Shown in pieces: positions 11,901-24,548 of a DNA stretch of 64,000 nt. Each line of letters opens with the position of its first letter. Within the stretch, counting starts at the first letter, position 1. The DNA lies in contig JAHLKG010000013.1 in NCBI GenBank assembly GCA_025526995.1, positions 1-64,000 on the forward strand, written 5' to 3'. The stretch comes from Powellomyces hirtus (lineage: Eukaryota > Chytridiomycota > Chytridiomycetes > Spizellomycetales > Powellomycetaceae). Position numbers and translations under genes: made by a program. Under the pieces are notes generated by a model, which saw only the letters and a program-made list of their open reading frames with translations, was not told the DNA's origin and did no database searches.

Positions 11901-14900
11901 AAAGCGTCTCACTTGTATTGCATCTCTCCACAGGTCCAGCCATCGCTCAATATGTTGTCGGAAAAATCGGTCCGGATCAAAAACAAACTCGAGCTTCAGG
12001 CCGCTCGGTTCATGGTAGCATTCTACCCCCAACGAGTACCAAGGATCTTCGTCATCGTCCATGTAGTTACTGTCCCACTCATAGTCATCATTCGATGTCA
12101 GGACTGCATCCGGCTCAGAGAGCTGTTGCCATTTGCCATGGTAATTAAACGATATATCAGCTAAGTCTGCCGAATCATCTACTTCCGAGGGCTGTCTTTC
12201 CTTTGCCTCCTTGCGCAGGCGCCTGACCAGCTGCACAATTTGTTGAGGGGAATCATCCAAGCCGCCGACGGTCAGGTGCGATATGCGGGTGAACCAGCCA
12301 ATGGTTCGCGATACGTCCAAACGTTCAGTGTCAGTAGTTCGCCCATGGTCTTCAACATCAACTGTCAATGACGCTGATCCGGTAGTACGATAGTACGATA
12401 AGAGCAAACCGGCAAGAAGGATGTCGTCAACTTTAGCACCACGGCAAAAAACTTCCTCTTTGAGAGTGATAGACTGGTGAACCAGGCACGACAGTTTCGA
12501 AATGCGTTTCATATGCTCTTTGCGAAGTGACTCGGATATGCCGACGACCGGAAACGAGGAAGTTGAAGCTGGTTTGCTTACGACGTTACTTGTCACCCAT
12601 TCTTCCCACGTACACGTCGGCTGATAAAGCGGCTGTCTGCGGAATGATCTCGAAAGATCTTCCAGAATAATTCGCCAAGAAACGAGATCGACGATGAGGT
12701 GGTGCAAGACGGCCATGATAGTTGGTCGTCCATCCACATACAGCAAAGCAGCCACTGCCATCGGGCCCTTTTCAATGTCAAGCATTCGTTGAAGACGCTG
12801 AGAGGTTTGCTTTACGTCATTGGTCGACAATGTTGCGGATAATAGCACAATTCCGGTATTCCCGACTCCATTCCGGAGGTGTTGCCTCCAGTTGCCGTTT
12901 GCATCCTGAGAAAATCGTAACCTGAAAGCATCGTGATGCCGCTCGATCTCAGACCAAGTGGTCTTAAACAAGTCCATGTTTATCGGAGCCGCCATATTTA
13001 CGTCGAAGTAGAAGGCTTGTGTGAAGTAGTTCGGATTCTTCATGTTTTTGCTGAAAAACAGGCGTTGGACGGGAGAAAGCGGTAATCTGTCCAGGTCTCC
13101 TTCGTGATGTCTGGCATTGCGGAGTAAGGGCTGCTTCCGAACAGAAGTCGAGCTTTGGCCGGCTATCGAGGCAATGGCATTGGCAGTTTCGTACTTGTAA
13201 ATGTCGCGAGCAGATACCGACAACCCCCCGTCCCTACAGATGGATGAGACGTGCATGCAACTAATCGAGTCTCCTCCAAGATAGAAGAAGCTGGCCTCCG
13301 GATCGATTTGCCGCATAGGTATGTTCAAAGCCGCTGCGAACGCCTTCTTAACAATATCAACCGCCGAAATGTCACTGTTAATACATTCCGACTTGAGATC
13401 TGAACCACGGGCGTTCGCAGCAATCATGTTGACCGTCTCGTAATGGAACAAATCGCGTGCCGAAATTACCAAGCCTGCCTCACGACATACGGAGACGACA
13501 CGGAGGCTACTGATTGAATCACCGCCCAGAAAGAAGAAACTTGTTGAGGGGTCGATTTCATGCACTGCCAAGTTGAGTGCATTTGCAAAAGCCTTGCGGA
13601 GAATTGCCTGACGTGTGTCAGAGGTGGTCCAGGTGCCCACAGCGGTGTCGATCTGTTTGCTGCCAGCAACTTTCTCCACAGCTTTTGATGCGATGGCGTA
13701 TGCAGTCTCAAGCTTGAATATGTCCTGAATGGAGACCTGCAAGCCCGCATGGCGACACAGAGTGACTACACGCAAGGCGCTAATTGAATCCCCGCCTAGG
13801 TAGAAAAAGCTGGCCGAAGGATTTACATCTGCCTCAGGAAGGCGCAATGCAGTCGCGAACGCATTTCTCAGTGTTGCTGCAGCTGCATCAACGTCAATAC
13901 CGTCATATTTCGCCGCAGACTCCATAACCGTCTCTTCCGGTATGCGCAACATATTCTGCTCAAGCTCCGACATCAGCCTAGCCATGTCAACTTTCCCATT
14001 TGCAGTCCTTGGAAATTCAGAAACAGCCGCGATTCTTCCCGGGATAAGATATGATGGTACTTTTTCGGTCATAGCAGCACGAACCATGTCAACAGGCACG
14101 ACAGGAGTCACGAATGCGGTGAGTTTTGCCACGCGTCCTGGTTGGACGCATATGACTGCATTCGACAGCCACCGTTGATTTTTTTTCGACGGATGATCCA
14201 ATTGCCGCATGCATGCCTCGATTTCGCCAACTTCGACACGATGGCCACGGATCTTCAACAGATTATCCAAACGTCCGCATATCTCGACAGATCCGTCTTC
14301 CAGCCAGCGTCCATAATCTCCCGACTTGTATAGTGTCGAGTAGCTGTCTTCATTCTGCCACGGGTTGCAAACAAATTTGGTGCTGTTCAGTTCCTCCTGG
14401 TTGATATAGCCTCCGGAAACACATACTCCACCAATCAATATTTCCCCAATCGCCCCGACAGGAACTCGGTTGCCGTCCCTGTCAACGATATATGACACCG
14501 TTCCAGGAATTGGGCGTCCAACTGTTACCGTTTTGGAGGGACTCAATCGTGTCAGGTGGCTGATCATGGCTGAAAATGATTTAGCATGAGAAACTCCATG
14601 CTGTTCGTTGCTCTTTTTTCACTTACTTGTTTCTGTAGGGCCGTAGCCGTTCCACAGCTCCACTCTCCCGCTCCCCCAACGGCTCGCGATGCTCTGCGAG
14701 ACTTTTTCTCCTACTAGCACGAGAAGCCGCAACTTTGGAAACATAGCTGGATCCAGATCCAATCCGGGACTTGTCAATAATGAAGGAGTGGTAATGACAA
14801 CCGTGCATTTCTTCATGCTTTGTACGATGTCGTCACTGCGAAGTACAAGTAACCCGCCGTTGCACAAACATGCTAACATCTCCCACATTGCACCATCAAA

Positions 14901-17900
14901 GCTGACGTTCAGCGACTGTAGAACAATATCGCCTGACCGAATGGATAAATTGCCAGGCCGTTGCATGATGAGGTTCATCGCGCTGTCGTGCTTGCACAAG
15001 ACACCCTTGGGTACACCTGCAGATGATGTATTAAAACAGAGTGAGAATTCTGTCCCTAGCTCATAACTGACGTACCAGTGCTCCCGGATGTGTAAACAAC
15101 TAAGTCTTGTGATGAGTATCTTGGATCATTTGATGTAAAGCACACGGGAAATGGTAGCTTACCATATAAAGGGAGCTGTGAATGCAGTTGCGGTAGCTCA
15201 TTTTTTTCAATCGAAGAAATACTATGTTTTGATTGTCCGTCAAAAACAATTGAGTTCATCCCTTCGGGAAGTTTGTCCGCGTAGGTTATGTCTGTACAGA
15301 CAGCAACAGAACAGCCCGCGTCCTGAAGCATCACTTGAATCCTTGCATCCGGATAAAGTACAGCATCAATTGGGACCACCCCTGCTCCAGCTCGTATGAT
15401 CGAAAAAACGCCAATCACCATCTGGCATGAACGCGTTCCAAGAAGCGCAACGAGATTACCAGGCAGAACCCCTAGCTCGCAGATACGGAGAGCCAACGAG
15501 TCGACGGCTTCCACAAATTCCTTATAGGTCAGTCGCCAATGATCATCTTGCAATGCGATTGCGTAGGGAGTACGGTCTGCTTGCTGGTACACAAGCTGGG
15601 AAATGCTGATGGGGCCCTTTAGAGCTGGTTCACCCCGTGACAACATACTGATTTGTTGCAATCCTGCATCGGACATCCGCGGCAGTTGTTTCAAGAGCTG
15701 CGACCACATCTCTTCTCGCTCCAGTGCTTTCACGAGAACAGCGAACTCGTCGATTACAGTGTGAATATACTGTGAATCGTAGATGCGGGCGTCGTAAAGC
15801 ATCTTGCACTGAAGAACATCCGAAGCTGGGTTTGATCGCAGCATCAACACCAATGAGCAGTCGCTGTATTCCACCACCTGTTCGTTTTGAAACAGCGAAT
15901 CCAGTTTCTCAAAAGCTTCGCCGTAATTCTCATAAACAAAAATGGCGCGGAACAAGACTGCGCCCGAGTCTCTAGCCCATTTTTTGAGGTTTGACAGTGG
16001 AGTTTGCATGTACTCGAAAACACTCATCGACTCCTGATGTATCGCGCGCACAAATACATCAAACGGCATGTCCGACGAAACCCGTGCTCGGAATGGAAGG
16101 GTGTTTATCATCATGCCGATCGCGTGCTCGATATTTGACATCTCAGAGTCCCGGCCCGACACTGTCACGCCAAAGCACACATCATCTTGAGACGTGTAAC
16201 GTGCTAAAACTATAGCCCAGACAGCGCGATAAAGGGAAGCCATAGTTACGCCCTTGGCTTTCCGAGTGATTTCGATCGCGTCGAGAGCAATCGAGAACGT
16301 CGCGTGAAATGTTGCGTAATTGTCTCGCGGCGGTTTGGCTGGTTTAGGCAGCGCTAAATCTTGAGCAGGTTGTAGATCCTTTAGTTTTGCGACCCAAAAT
16401 TGTTCCGCATTAAGGGCGAGGTTCTGGTTACAGGTCACCACATGTCGGATGATCTCTGAGTAGGTTGGCGTGGGAGGCAGGGGCACTGAGTGGTACGATC
16501 TGAGAAGATCAGCTAAAAGATTGGAAAGTGACCAACCATCCAATATTACGTGAGACATTGAGAGTAACAGTTTGTGCATCGTGGTGTTCCCATTGATATC
16601 GTTGATGGTTAATAGAGTCGCTCGCAATGGCTGGACACCGGGCTGGAATCCCCTCACTTGCTCCGCTCGAATCAAGCGATCGAATGTGTCTTCAGCGTTG
16701 ATCTGTATGACAACGTCTGTGGTTATCGGAACGAACGCGCCAGGCGCTTCCGGGTTGAGGACGAGCTGGTAGCATCCCGGTTGCGCGCTGGATGGCGCAA
16801 AGAATCTGGATCTTAGCGCTCCGTGACGGCGAACAATTGTGTTCCAAGTCCTTTCCAGCCGCTCTATGTCGACGTCTTTAGCCATTTCGGCATACCAATG
16901 GACCATGTAGGTGGATGGATCCATTATAGATCCAAAAATCATTCCATCTTGCATGGAGGTGCAGGGAAGGATTGACTCGATGTCTGCAACATCCAGATTG
17001 AGTGGCTGAAGGTCGAGGAGAAGGGCTGCACGGCGATCCTGGTCCCATCCAGCTTCGGAAATAGCATCCTTGGTTGGCGGCGGGGCGGTGGTCGCGTGGG
17101 TCACAAGGTCCATGACCGCCAGCTGCCATTTAACGCTGAGTTCCCTGACTAGCTCTACCTCTGTTACAACGGGGCTAAAAGCGATCCATGCACGCAGTCG
17201 TCGCGTTTCCAGTGCCGCCTCCACTAGGAGCCTATGAGGCCAAAGTTCTTCGCCAGACATGCTGTCAACGCCGTTCCGGCGCTCGTCAGACATGCGCCAT
17301 TGTGCGTCCACCTGATCATCCCCTTCATCCAGAGTTCCGAAGTAATTGAAAAGTATCTCCGAACTGTGCGCTTCGCTTGAGTGTTGTTGGAGATATTTCA
17401 TAATCCCGTAAAGGAGGCCCTTTTCCGGGACCTTCGTGAGGTTGGCTTTAACACCATTCAAGCACTCGTAGCGGTCGTTTCCGGAGATATCAAATTCTAC
17501 TGGGTAATTTGTTGTAAACCAACCAACAGTACGAGACAGATCGATTCGATCATCCCACGGCTCGCGGCCGTGTCCCTCCATGTCGATCGTGACGCTAGTG
17601 CCTCCTACAGCATCTTTAAACGCAAGACAAAAGCCGGTGAGAAGAATCTGAAGAACTGAAGCTTCCAATGCACCCGCCGCCTCCAACAGCAGCTGAGTCT
17701 CTTTATCAGTCCAAGCAATGTCCATAAACTGACGCGTAGAAATCGTCGCCTCGGCGATCTTTTCTGGGAACGCAGTAAGGCGGGTCGAGGTTGGTTGGGC
17801 TTTCCAGGGCCAGGTAATGCCCCGCTCCATGTTGGCGCGCTCCAACAGAAGAGCTGCCCATTGCTGGAATGATGTGGTCTTGTCCGGTAGAGGCTTTCCG

Positions 17901-20564
17901 AGCATCAAATTCGCCATATCCTCGATAATCACCCGCCACGAGATGAGATCCACGCACATATGGTGAATGCAGATGGCCAATCGTTGAGTGTCGTCATCAA
18001 GTCTGGTGATGAGAGCGGCAGATACTACAGGACCTTCCGTCAGATTCAATGAAGACGGAAGCTCATTGATAACTTGGGTCATCGCGTCCTTCGTGGCGCA
18101 TTCAACGTTTCTCAGCAGAAGGTGAATATCGGCATCACCGATGGGAAGGATCGAGAGGTGACCACTTTTTGAAACACGCGCACGAAGCATATCGTGATGA
18201 TCGACAAGACTGAGAAGCATCTTTTGAACGGACTCCTCCTTCACGGGGCGTACACTCGTGAAAAGAAATGTGGAGCTCCATGCATTCGGGTGAATGAAAT
18301 TAAGAGACTGCCACCAGCGCTGGATTGGAGTCAAGCTTACAGGACCGTGGATCATGAACTCTTTTTCCTTTTGCGCCGGTAATTTAGCGGTTTCATCGCG
18401 TTGCAAAGTCTTACACGCGTCGGCGAGGCTCTGTATTGTTTCATGCCTCAATACCATTCCCACCGTGACCTGGAGACCTTGCGATCGACAGAATGACGCG
18501 ATGCGAATCGCGGAGATGGAGTCCCCTCCAACCGTGATAAACTTGTCGTCTGTGCCGAACGAGCCTGGTTGGAGCCGCAGAACCTTCCTCCAAGCGTCGC
18601 TGATGACCGCAAGTACCTGATCTTCTGTACTCGCGCAAGAGGTGATTTCTTCTTTCTTCTCCCTCGCTTGCTCAATCTCATGAGACATTGAATATGTGGC
18701 TAGACTCCTGCGGTCAAGCTTGTGATGCGACGTGAATGGTAAGGCATCCAGTTGAACATAGCTCCGTGGAACGAATGCCGCCGGCACGCGCAAATTCAAG
18801 AACCCTGGAAGCTCGCTTAAGAGATCTTCGAAAAATTCTGGCCGAAGCGGTACAATGTACGCAACAAGCATCTGACGCTCGCCTCGTGTGATGACCGCGG
18901 CGGCAGCGAATTTCACCAGCTCATGTGCTACGAGATGTGCTTCAATTTCCTCAAGCTCCAAACGCATGCCTGATCCAAAGCAAGATCAATACACCGGTCG
19001 AAAACGACAGATTGAACCCAACTACTTGCCGTTCAATTTGACCTGAGCGTCACCCAGGACTCGGCCAAGAAATTCAAAATCCCCGCTCTTCAATTTACGA
19101 CCCATGTCAAGGGTTCTGAAGTGGAACAGTCTTAGCGTGGAGGAAGAAACTAGGGTGCATCAGGATAGTGTGAGCCGCACCTGTACATCCATAGCCATCC
19201 GTTTTGTACGAAGAGATCGCTCGCGTAAGGATTCGCACGGAACTTTTCTCTGGTCATTTCCGGTCTGTTCAGGTATCCCAGCCCGACCGTAGCTCCGCCA
19301 ATCCAAATCTCCCCAGGCTCTCCAGGGTCAACTTCTTGAAGATTCGCATCCAGGATATATACAGCAGTGTTCATGATCGGTCTTCCGATGGTAATCTTCT
19401 TTCCAGGCTGCAACAATCCGCATGTCATTCCATGACACTCGCAGGGCCCATACCTGAAGAAGAGGAGAGGCTTAAGAGCCCACGTCGATATGTGTGAACA
19501 GCAGTCATACTTGGCTTACCAATTGAAGAGCTGAGCATTTTCGAATGCACGGTAGAAACGGTTGATAGTTTCCGGAGCGATAGCTTCACCGCCCACAAGG
19601 ACGTATCTCAGATGCTTGAGGTTCACTTTCCGCTCTTCACATTCATCGATCACAATATCCAAGACGGTTGGCACGAAGTGTACAGCGACAATATTGTTAT
19701 CATGCAGGTACTCTGGTAAGCGATCCACCTCCTTGTGTATTTCTGGTGAGGCGACAGCAAGACAGGCACCAGACGTCAGAGCCCAGTAGAGCTCTTTCGT
19801 TGACACATCAAATGTATACGGCGTCTTGAAAGGCAATGTAGCTTCTTTCTCCAAAGGAAAGTCGGCATGAAGCCATTTGATCACATTAAACATGCCACCG
19901 TGAGACATGATCGACGCCTTCGGTTGTCCCGTTGTACCCGATGAAAACAGGATCCACAAAGCGAGGGTTGGCTTTACTTTGACGAGCAGGTTTTCCTTGG
20001 ACATTCGCGCGGATTGTAGAATCAGTTGATGTAGATCTAGTCGATTTGTCGTCAAGACGACACGATTTGTGGCCTGCAAAGCAGCTGTCAAGCGAGGGTG
20101 TCCGTCGGGCTGAGACACAACAATGGGCGCATCAAGATCCAGTAAAACCTCTGTTAGACGCTGAACTGGCCACTCAGGGTCCAGAGGGCAATACGCGGCG
20201 CCGGTTTTGCTTATAGCCCAGAGAAGTATAACGAGCTCAGGTGAGCGCGTAAGGCAGACCGCAACAGTGGATCCGGCTCTAATATTCTCTTGCTCACGAA
20301 GGAGCCATGCCAACTGAAGCATTGGGAAGAGGGCAGTCAGTTCGGACGACAGTTAGCACTTGCGCTCCAGAACATTTTCTATACCTGATTGACTCTCGCA
20401 TTGAACTGAGAGTAAGACAACTGAACAGGATCCCCGGAAAGAGAGGACGTCCCAACGAGCGCCGTGAGCTGCGGGAACTGCTGCGCCCATGCTTCCATGA
20501 GGGGCATCACGGATAATTCGCGAGGAGCGCATTGTTCATTGGCTCCGAACGTGACGTCGCGCAT
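8966..20564 (-). CDS. NRPS-1: A-T-E-C-A-T-T-T-E-C-C* synthetase
   Basis: Nine exons: 8966-11278, 11343-11846, 11886-14569, 14627-15016, 15076-18969, 19030-19115, 19181-19453, 19520-20313, 20385-20564 (ATG at 20564); 3705 aa. Domain order by residue: A1 1-560 (SSGTTGQPK, NWYGPCE), T1 (VGGDSI, Ser about 595), E1 650-1085 (HHMCVDLISW), C2 1105-1530 (SHVILDGWS), A2 1560-2070 (YTSGSTG, NGYGPTE), three T domains (LGGDSI, Ser about 2134, 2224, 2307), E2 2360-2770 (HHLIVDLVSW), C3 2780-3190 (HHCQIDGW), and a terminal C-like domain whose active motif has decayed to SAFVVDSW. Two adenylation domains with E domains predict two D-configured residues. My motif-aligned partial specificity codes are A1 DVKHLGWGM and A2 DGWIVVGMI; neither matches a code I know. 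There is no TE or R domain. The start is preceded by a divergent promoter shared with the oxygenase at 20951. Confidence 0.9.
13158..13895 (-). other. Triple tandem thiolation (PCP) domains of NRPS-1
   Basis: Within one exon, three carrier domains follow A2 directly. Each has FF(Y/F)LGGDSIS around the phosphopantetheine serine, spaced about 90 and 83 residues apart, and similar flanks (LETAYAIA, YETVNMIA, YETANAIA). No catalytic domain separates them, and E2 follows the third. All three serines are retained, so all may be functional. Their similarity suggests repeated tandem duplication of one T domain. Confidence 0.93.
18970..19029 (-). other. GC-AG intron in NRPS-1 (A8 core)
   Basis: The only splice choice that joins VKLNG to MRLELEEIE, the A8 core of A1, uses the donor G|GCAAGT, the standard form for GC-AG introns, and the acceptor GGATCAG. 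The nearby GT (GTAGTT) leaves the frame broken. The intron is 60 bp. Confidence 0.75.
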
Positions 20565-20950
20565 GGTGATGGACAGCCGCTGAGTATGCAGAGACTTGTG
20601 AAGTGGGAGGATGTTGAGAAAAGACCATGGCTACGAGACAGGCGGGGCCCCGTACTGTACATACATATATACATGTACAGTGTGTTCAGTCTCGTCCGCT
20701 GCCCCACGAACCAACGAACGAACGAAACGCGCGCCGCAAGCCGCTGGGCGGCCGGGGAGCTAAGCCACACTTCTTAAAGCGTGCTATTAAAGTCGCGCCC
20801 ATTCTTCACACTTAGCGGGGATGCGCGAAAGGCGCCCGCCCACACGAGGGGACTGTACAAAAAGGGCTGACGAGTTCACCCACCCTTGCTTTGTCTTGGT
20901 TTCTGTCAAACTACCGGTCTATCATCGGCCTCTCCGCACTTACCGTCAAC
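20565..20950. promoter_or_regulatory. Divergent promoter between NRPS-1 and the 2OG oxygenase, with an inverted repeat
   Basis: Both flanking genes start outward from this 386-bp gap. At 20655-20680 the arms CTGTACAT and ATGTACAG form a perfect 8-bp inverted repeat around a 10-bp AT-rich centre, embedded in alternating TA/CA sequence. It could bind a dimeric cluster regulator, or simply be low-complexity DNA; no regulator gene is seen in the window. Confidence 0.4.
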
Positions 20951-22163
20951 ATGTTTTTCGCAAGACCTGCTTTCGTGCCAACGCTCCGCCGGAGTCACTA
21001 CCAATCTGGGAATAAGCAACTTGTCGCTGCTGCTGCTGCTGCTGTCACTGTCCTTCCACATCCACTCATCAACAAACGCGCCATCGTAATTGCAACAGCA
21101 AAGGTCGCCAGTCCCGAGACAAACCCCGCTGGAACTACCAATGCGGACACGGGCGTGGCTACGAGCATTTGGCGTGACGATTGGACGTTCAAGCCAAAGC
21201 CATTGACGGCCGAGAGAGAGCCCTATCCTCATCCGCCAACGTGGCACACCACCGAGGAGCAGCCCCTGACGCGCGAGAACCTCCTGTCTCTCCTGGACGG
21301 GCAGATCCCCGCAGTGCGCGACCGAGGCTTTCTGGCGCTTGACACATGCAAGCAGTTTGAGAAGGCTCTGCTGCCGTTGATTCAGGACTACAGTCATAAC
21401 CTAGGGCCCGTCATGCGGAAGGTTGGAGTAGCTCAGTTTGAGTTTCAAGCCCAAGGCGCCAGTGAACCTGTTGAGGATCCGGAGCGCAAGGAGAGTTATT
21501 TCCGAGCGGCCGGAGAGGCGTGGAAATTGCACGCAAACTTTGAGAATCGGTTTGGTGTCAATCTCATCAACTCGATGATCGAGCGCATCGCCGCTCTGTT
21601 TCCCGAGTGGGACGTTGCTGTCGCAACGGAAGGCCCGGGCAAAACGTACTTTACAGGCATTTACCGCGTGATTCAGAAGTCAACACTGATCCATGTAAGC
21701 AATGTGAAAGTTGGTCTGTTGCTTCCTTTTGCTTATTTCAGCAGGGTATTGACCTTGCATATTCTCGGGACAGTGCGATTGGAGCCCTTACGACTCCCGC
21801 GATGCCGGTTGGCTCATCAGCTCGGTCACCAAGCAACTTGCAATGAATCTCATTCTGGTTCCAGTTGAAGGCGGTCGAACGGTTGTACACGACGTCCAGT
21901 GGCATCCAGAGGCCCTAGCGTACCGTGATCCCAATACTTACGGGTACGATCCGGCCCTTGTCGCTGGCCGGCGGAACATTTCAATTGTACCGCGCGCGGG
22001 GGATATTACCTTCTTCAACACACGTCAGATGCACCAAGTGTTCCCAGTGACCCCCAGAGCAAACGGAGAAGCTGGTCCGACGCGCATAACTCTATCGGCC
22101 TTTCTGGGATTCATCCCTCCTACCGAAGCGGGCCAACGGCCCCGTTTGATTTTCTGGGCCTAA
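20951..22163 (+). CDS. 2-oxoglutarate/Fe(II)-dependent oxygenase-like protein
   Basis: Two exons (20951-21694, 21774-22163) give 377 aa from the ATG at 20951; an in-frame upstream start would be non-ATG. Splicing to the acceptor at 21773 recreates the iron-binding HxD as STLIHCDW and continues as SPYDSRDAGW and SVTKQLAMNLIL. The distal iron ligand is in TRQMHQVFPV, and TRITLSAFLGF carries the 2-oxoglutarate arginine. The nearer acceptor CAG at 21742 breaks the frame. The first 90 residues are alanine- and basic-rich, possibly a mitochondrial targeting sequence. Divergent from NRPS-1 across a shared promoter, so co-regulation and a tailoring role are likely but inferred. Exact family and substrate are not known to me. 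Confidence 0.8.
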
Positions 22164-22773
22164 ATTAGTCTCTACTGTGCGGTGGTGCGCGTCCGGCAGA
22201 GGCAGTGTATGGATAGATGAACTGTAGACAAACACGTAAACTAGACACAATAATTTCGGTGACTTCCCTGAAGAATTTAAAACTCTAGGATCCTTCTGTA
22301 TAGTGCAAAATATTCAGTGAAATTGGTGTATCGATACACAAGCGAACCGAACCTCGGGCGCGTCAACACGCGAAGCTTTTTTTGATAAAGCCAGTGTAAC
22401 TCCCTGCCCTTCCCAAAGCGTGAAATCTCACCGCACCGCAGGTAGTGCGAAGAAGCGTCATTCACCGGGTCCGCGTTTTCGGCTCGTGTGCTTCCGACGG
22501 TATAAACGCCCGGCCAAGCCTCGTCGGGATACGCTTCTGCGCCCATAATGGGCGTCTCAAATGAGCCCGTTCTGGCAGTCCTTGCCGCAGCGGGAGGACT
22601 TGTTCTGGGCGGTCATGAAGACGGGGAGCCGGCCTCATCTGCAATTTTCGTTCACCTTTTTCACCATATCGCCGCCCGAAAGAGTCGTCCGTCAGAGCAT
22701 TTAAGAACGCTCCTTCCGCTCGGTCCCTGTCATTGTCACATCCGTCAAGTCTAGCAAGGAGTTTCAACGTACA
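22164..22773. other. 610-bp intergenic gap
   Basis: Between the oxygenase stop and the reductase start. No gene or clear element is visible; it must hold the terminator of the first and the promoter of the second. Confidence 0.4.
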
Positions 22774-24210
22774 ATGCTGCATTGCGCAAAGCCGCTTGAG
22801 CTGCCGGGGATGTTACGCAAGCTTCTGAGGCGCAGGATCACCACAACTCAGAGCCCCGCTGCGACGTCTGCTTCTCTGCCCGCGCCTCTGGGACCGATGT
22901 CCGCACCAATGTCGGAGTCGGAAGTGAGCGAGAGAAGACAGTGCGATGTGGATGCGAACATCCCATCTGTCACATTCATTGGTAACTATTGCCCATCGCA
23001 TTTCGCAGGCATCTCACGGTAGAATACTTCTAAGCGTCCTGTTGTAGGCGCTGGCAAACTGGCCGTTTCGATCGTAAATGGAATCAGTGCTTCCGGGACT
23101 GTACCACGGGAGCTCATATCGCTCACCTGCCGACGACAAGAACATGCGCATCAGCTGCACAGGTCACTCCGCAATCGGGTCAGACACGTTGGCACAAACA
23201 ATGTGCAAGCCTTACTGGCAGGCTCGGCAATCCTGACTCCCGACCACTTACAAGATCAGTCGCACACCGGCCGCATGCAACAGTCCTTCCGCCGACACGT
23301 GATCTTTCTCACCGTTAAGCCCACCGATTTACGGGCTGTATGTCTTGAGATCGCTCCGCACCTGCAAAGTCTGGCAGACGACAATAGTGCCCGCCCGCCC
23401 ATTGTCGTCGCAGCATCCCCGGGCATTACGGCCGCCACACTCGAGTCTTGGCTGTCTGCCCGTCCTACGTCCCGGACTGGACGCCCCAGCGCAAACCAAC
23501 ATGTCACCCGCCGATTGCCAATTGTTCGATGCATGCCAAACACTCCTGCTTCCGTACGTGAAGGAGCCGTGGGGCTTTTCGCTAACGATGTCACAACGCT
23601 TGAGGAGAAGGCTATCATACATCAGCTTTTTTCTGCCGTGTGTCCCATTACGCGATTTGTGCCAAAGGAGGCTTTGCTAGACTCTGTGGCCAGTACGTCA
23701 GGGTAAGACTATTTATGATGTCATCCCATCCATGTCCTGCGCTCAAATCTCTTTCCAATCGCATACATCTGCGATCACTTTTTTCTGGGAGTCAGTTCCG
23801 GTCCAGCATATTTTCTTTTCCTGATGGAAATCTTTGAATCCGTTGGACAGGAGCTAGGGCTTTCCCAAAGTTTGAGCCGGGATCTCGCCATTCAGTCCTG
23901 CATCGGTGCAGGAGAATTGGCACGACAGCAGCAGGAGCTACCAACTGCCGTGTCCTCATTTCAAGCACTTCGCATGGCCATCGCACCTCAAGGGGGTTCC
24001 ACACGGGAAGCGCTTGCCGTCCTCGAAAAGCACAACTTTGCAGAAACGGTGCATGCCGCTATTCTGAAATCTTATAAGAAGAACCTCGAGATGGGGAAAG
24101 CCAGCCGCGCACAGCCTTCGTCCTCGTGTGCGTCCGCCCGACTCCCGGACAGTGTTTTTTCTCATAGTTCTCCAGTAAGACTAGAGGCCCCTAATGTAGC
24201 AACTGCTTAA
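22774..24210 (+). CDS. Pyrroline-5-carboxylate reductase-like protein
   Basis: Three exons (22774-22981, 23048-23702, 23796-24210) encode 425 aa. Spliced, the Rossmann motif reads VTFIGAGKLAVSIVNGI; then come HVIFLTVKP, RCMPNTPASVREGA, SVASTSGSGPAYFLFLMEIFESVG and LRMAIAPQGGSTREALAVLEK, which are the P5CR landmarks. P5CR reduces delta-1-pyrroline-5-carboxylate to L-proline with NAD(P)H. Typical P5CRs are about 270-290 aa; this one has an N-terminal extension of about 65 aa starting with a basic stretch (possible mitochondrial signal) and a serine-rich C-terminal tail. Its position between NRPS genes suggests it supplies proline or acts as a cyclic-imine reductase on the product, but a housekeeping role caught between cluster genes is possible. 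Confidence 0.88.
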
Positions 24211-24548
24211 TTACGTATCTCCAATCTATAGTATGTGGACAGTCAAGTTACCGTAATAGACTTGTACGCCATGGGTAGATTTGACTTTCGTTGCACTTTC
24301 CGGTCGTTTTTTTTTTTGCCCCACTCCAGCGTTCGAGAATGACGTCGTGAAGCCTCTGATGAGATGCTCTGGTCAAACACTAGTTCGAGAATCTGCTCAT
24401 CAATCCGATTCTTCTGCTAAGTATATCATTTTTTCAAAGCTTAGGATGGGGTGTAACGGAACCGGGGAAAGGCGATGAATCATTCTAACGGATAACGAGT
24501 ATGTACTTTATCTGACGATAACTATTACAATGCCTTGGAGTAAACTGT

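Noticed and set aside
21743..21773. Nearer acceptor CAG at 21742 in the second oxygenase gene
   Set aside because: It breaks the frame and loses the HxD iron-binding motif, which the acceptor at 21773 restores.
24211..24548. Search for a terminator or small gene between the P5CR-like and flavoprotein genes
   Set aside because: Only AT-rich convergent 3' sequence; nothing supportable.
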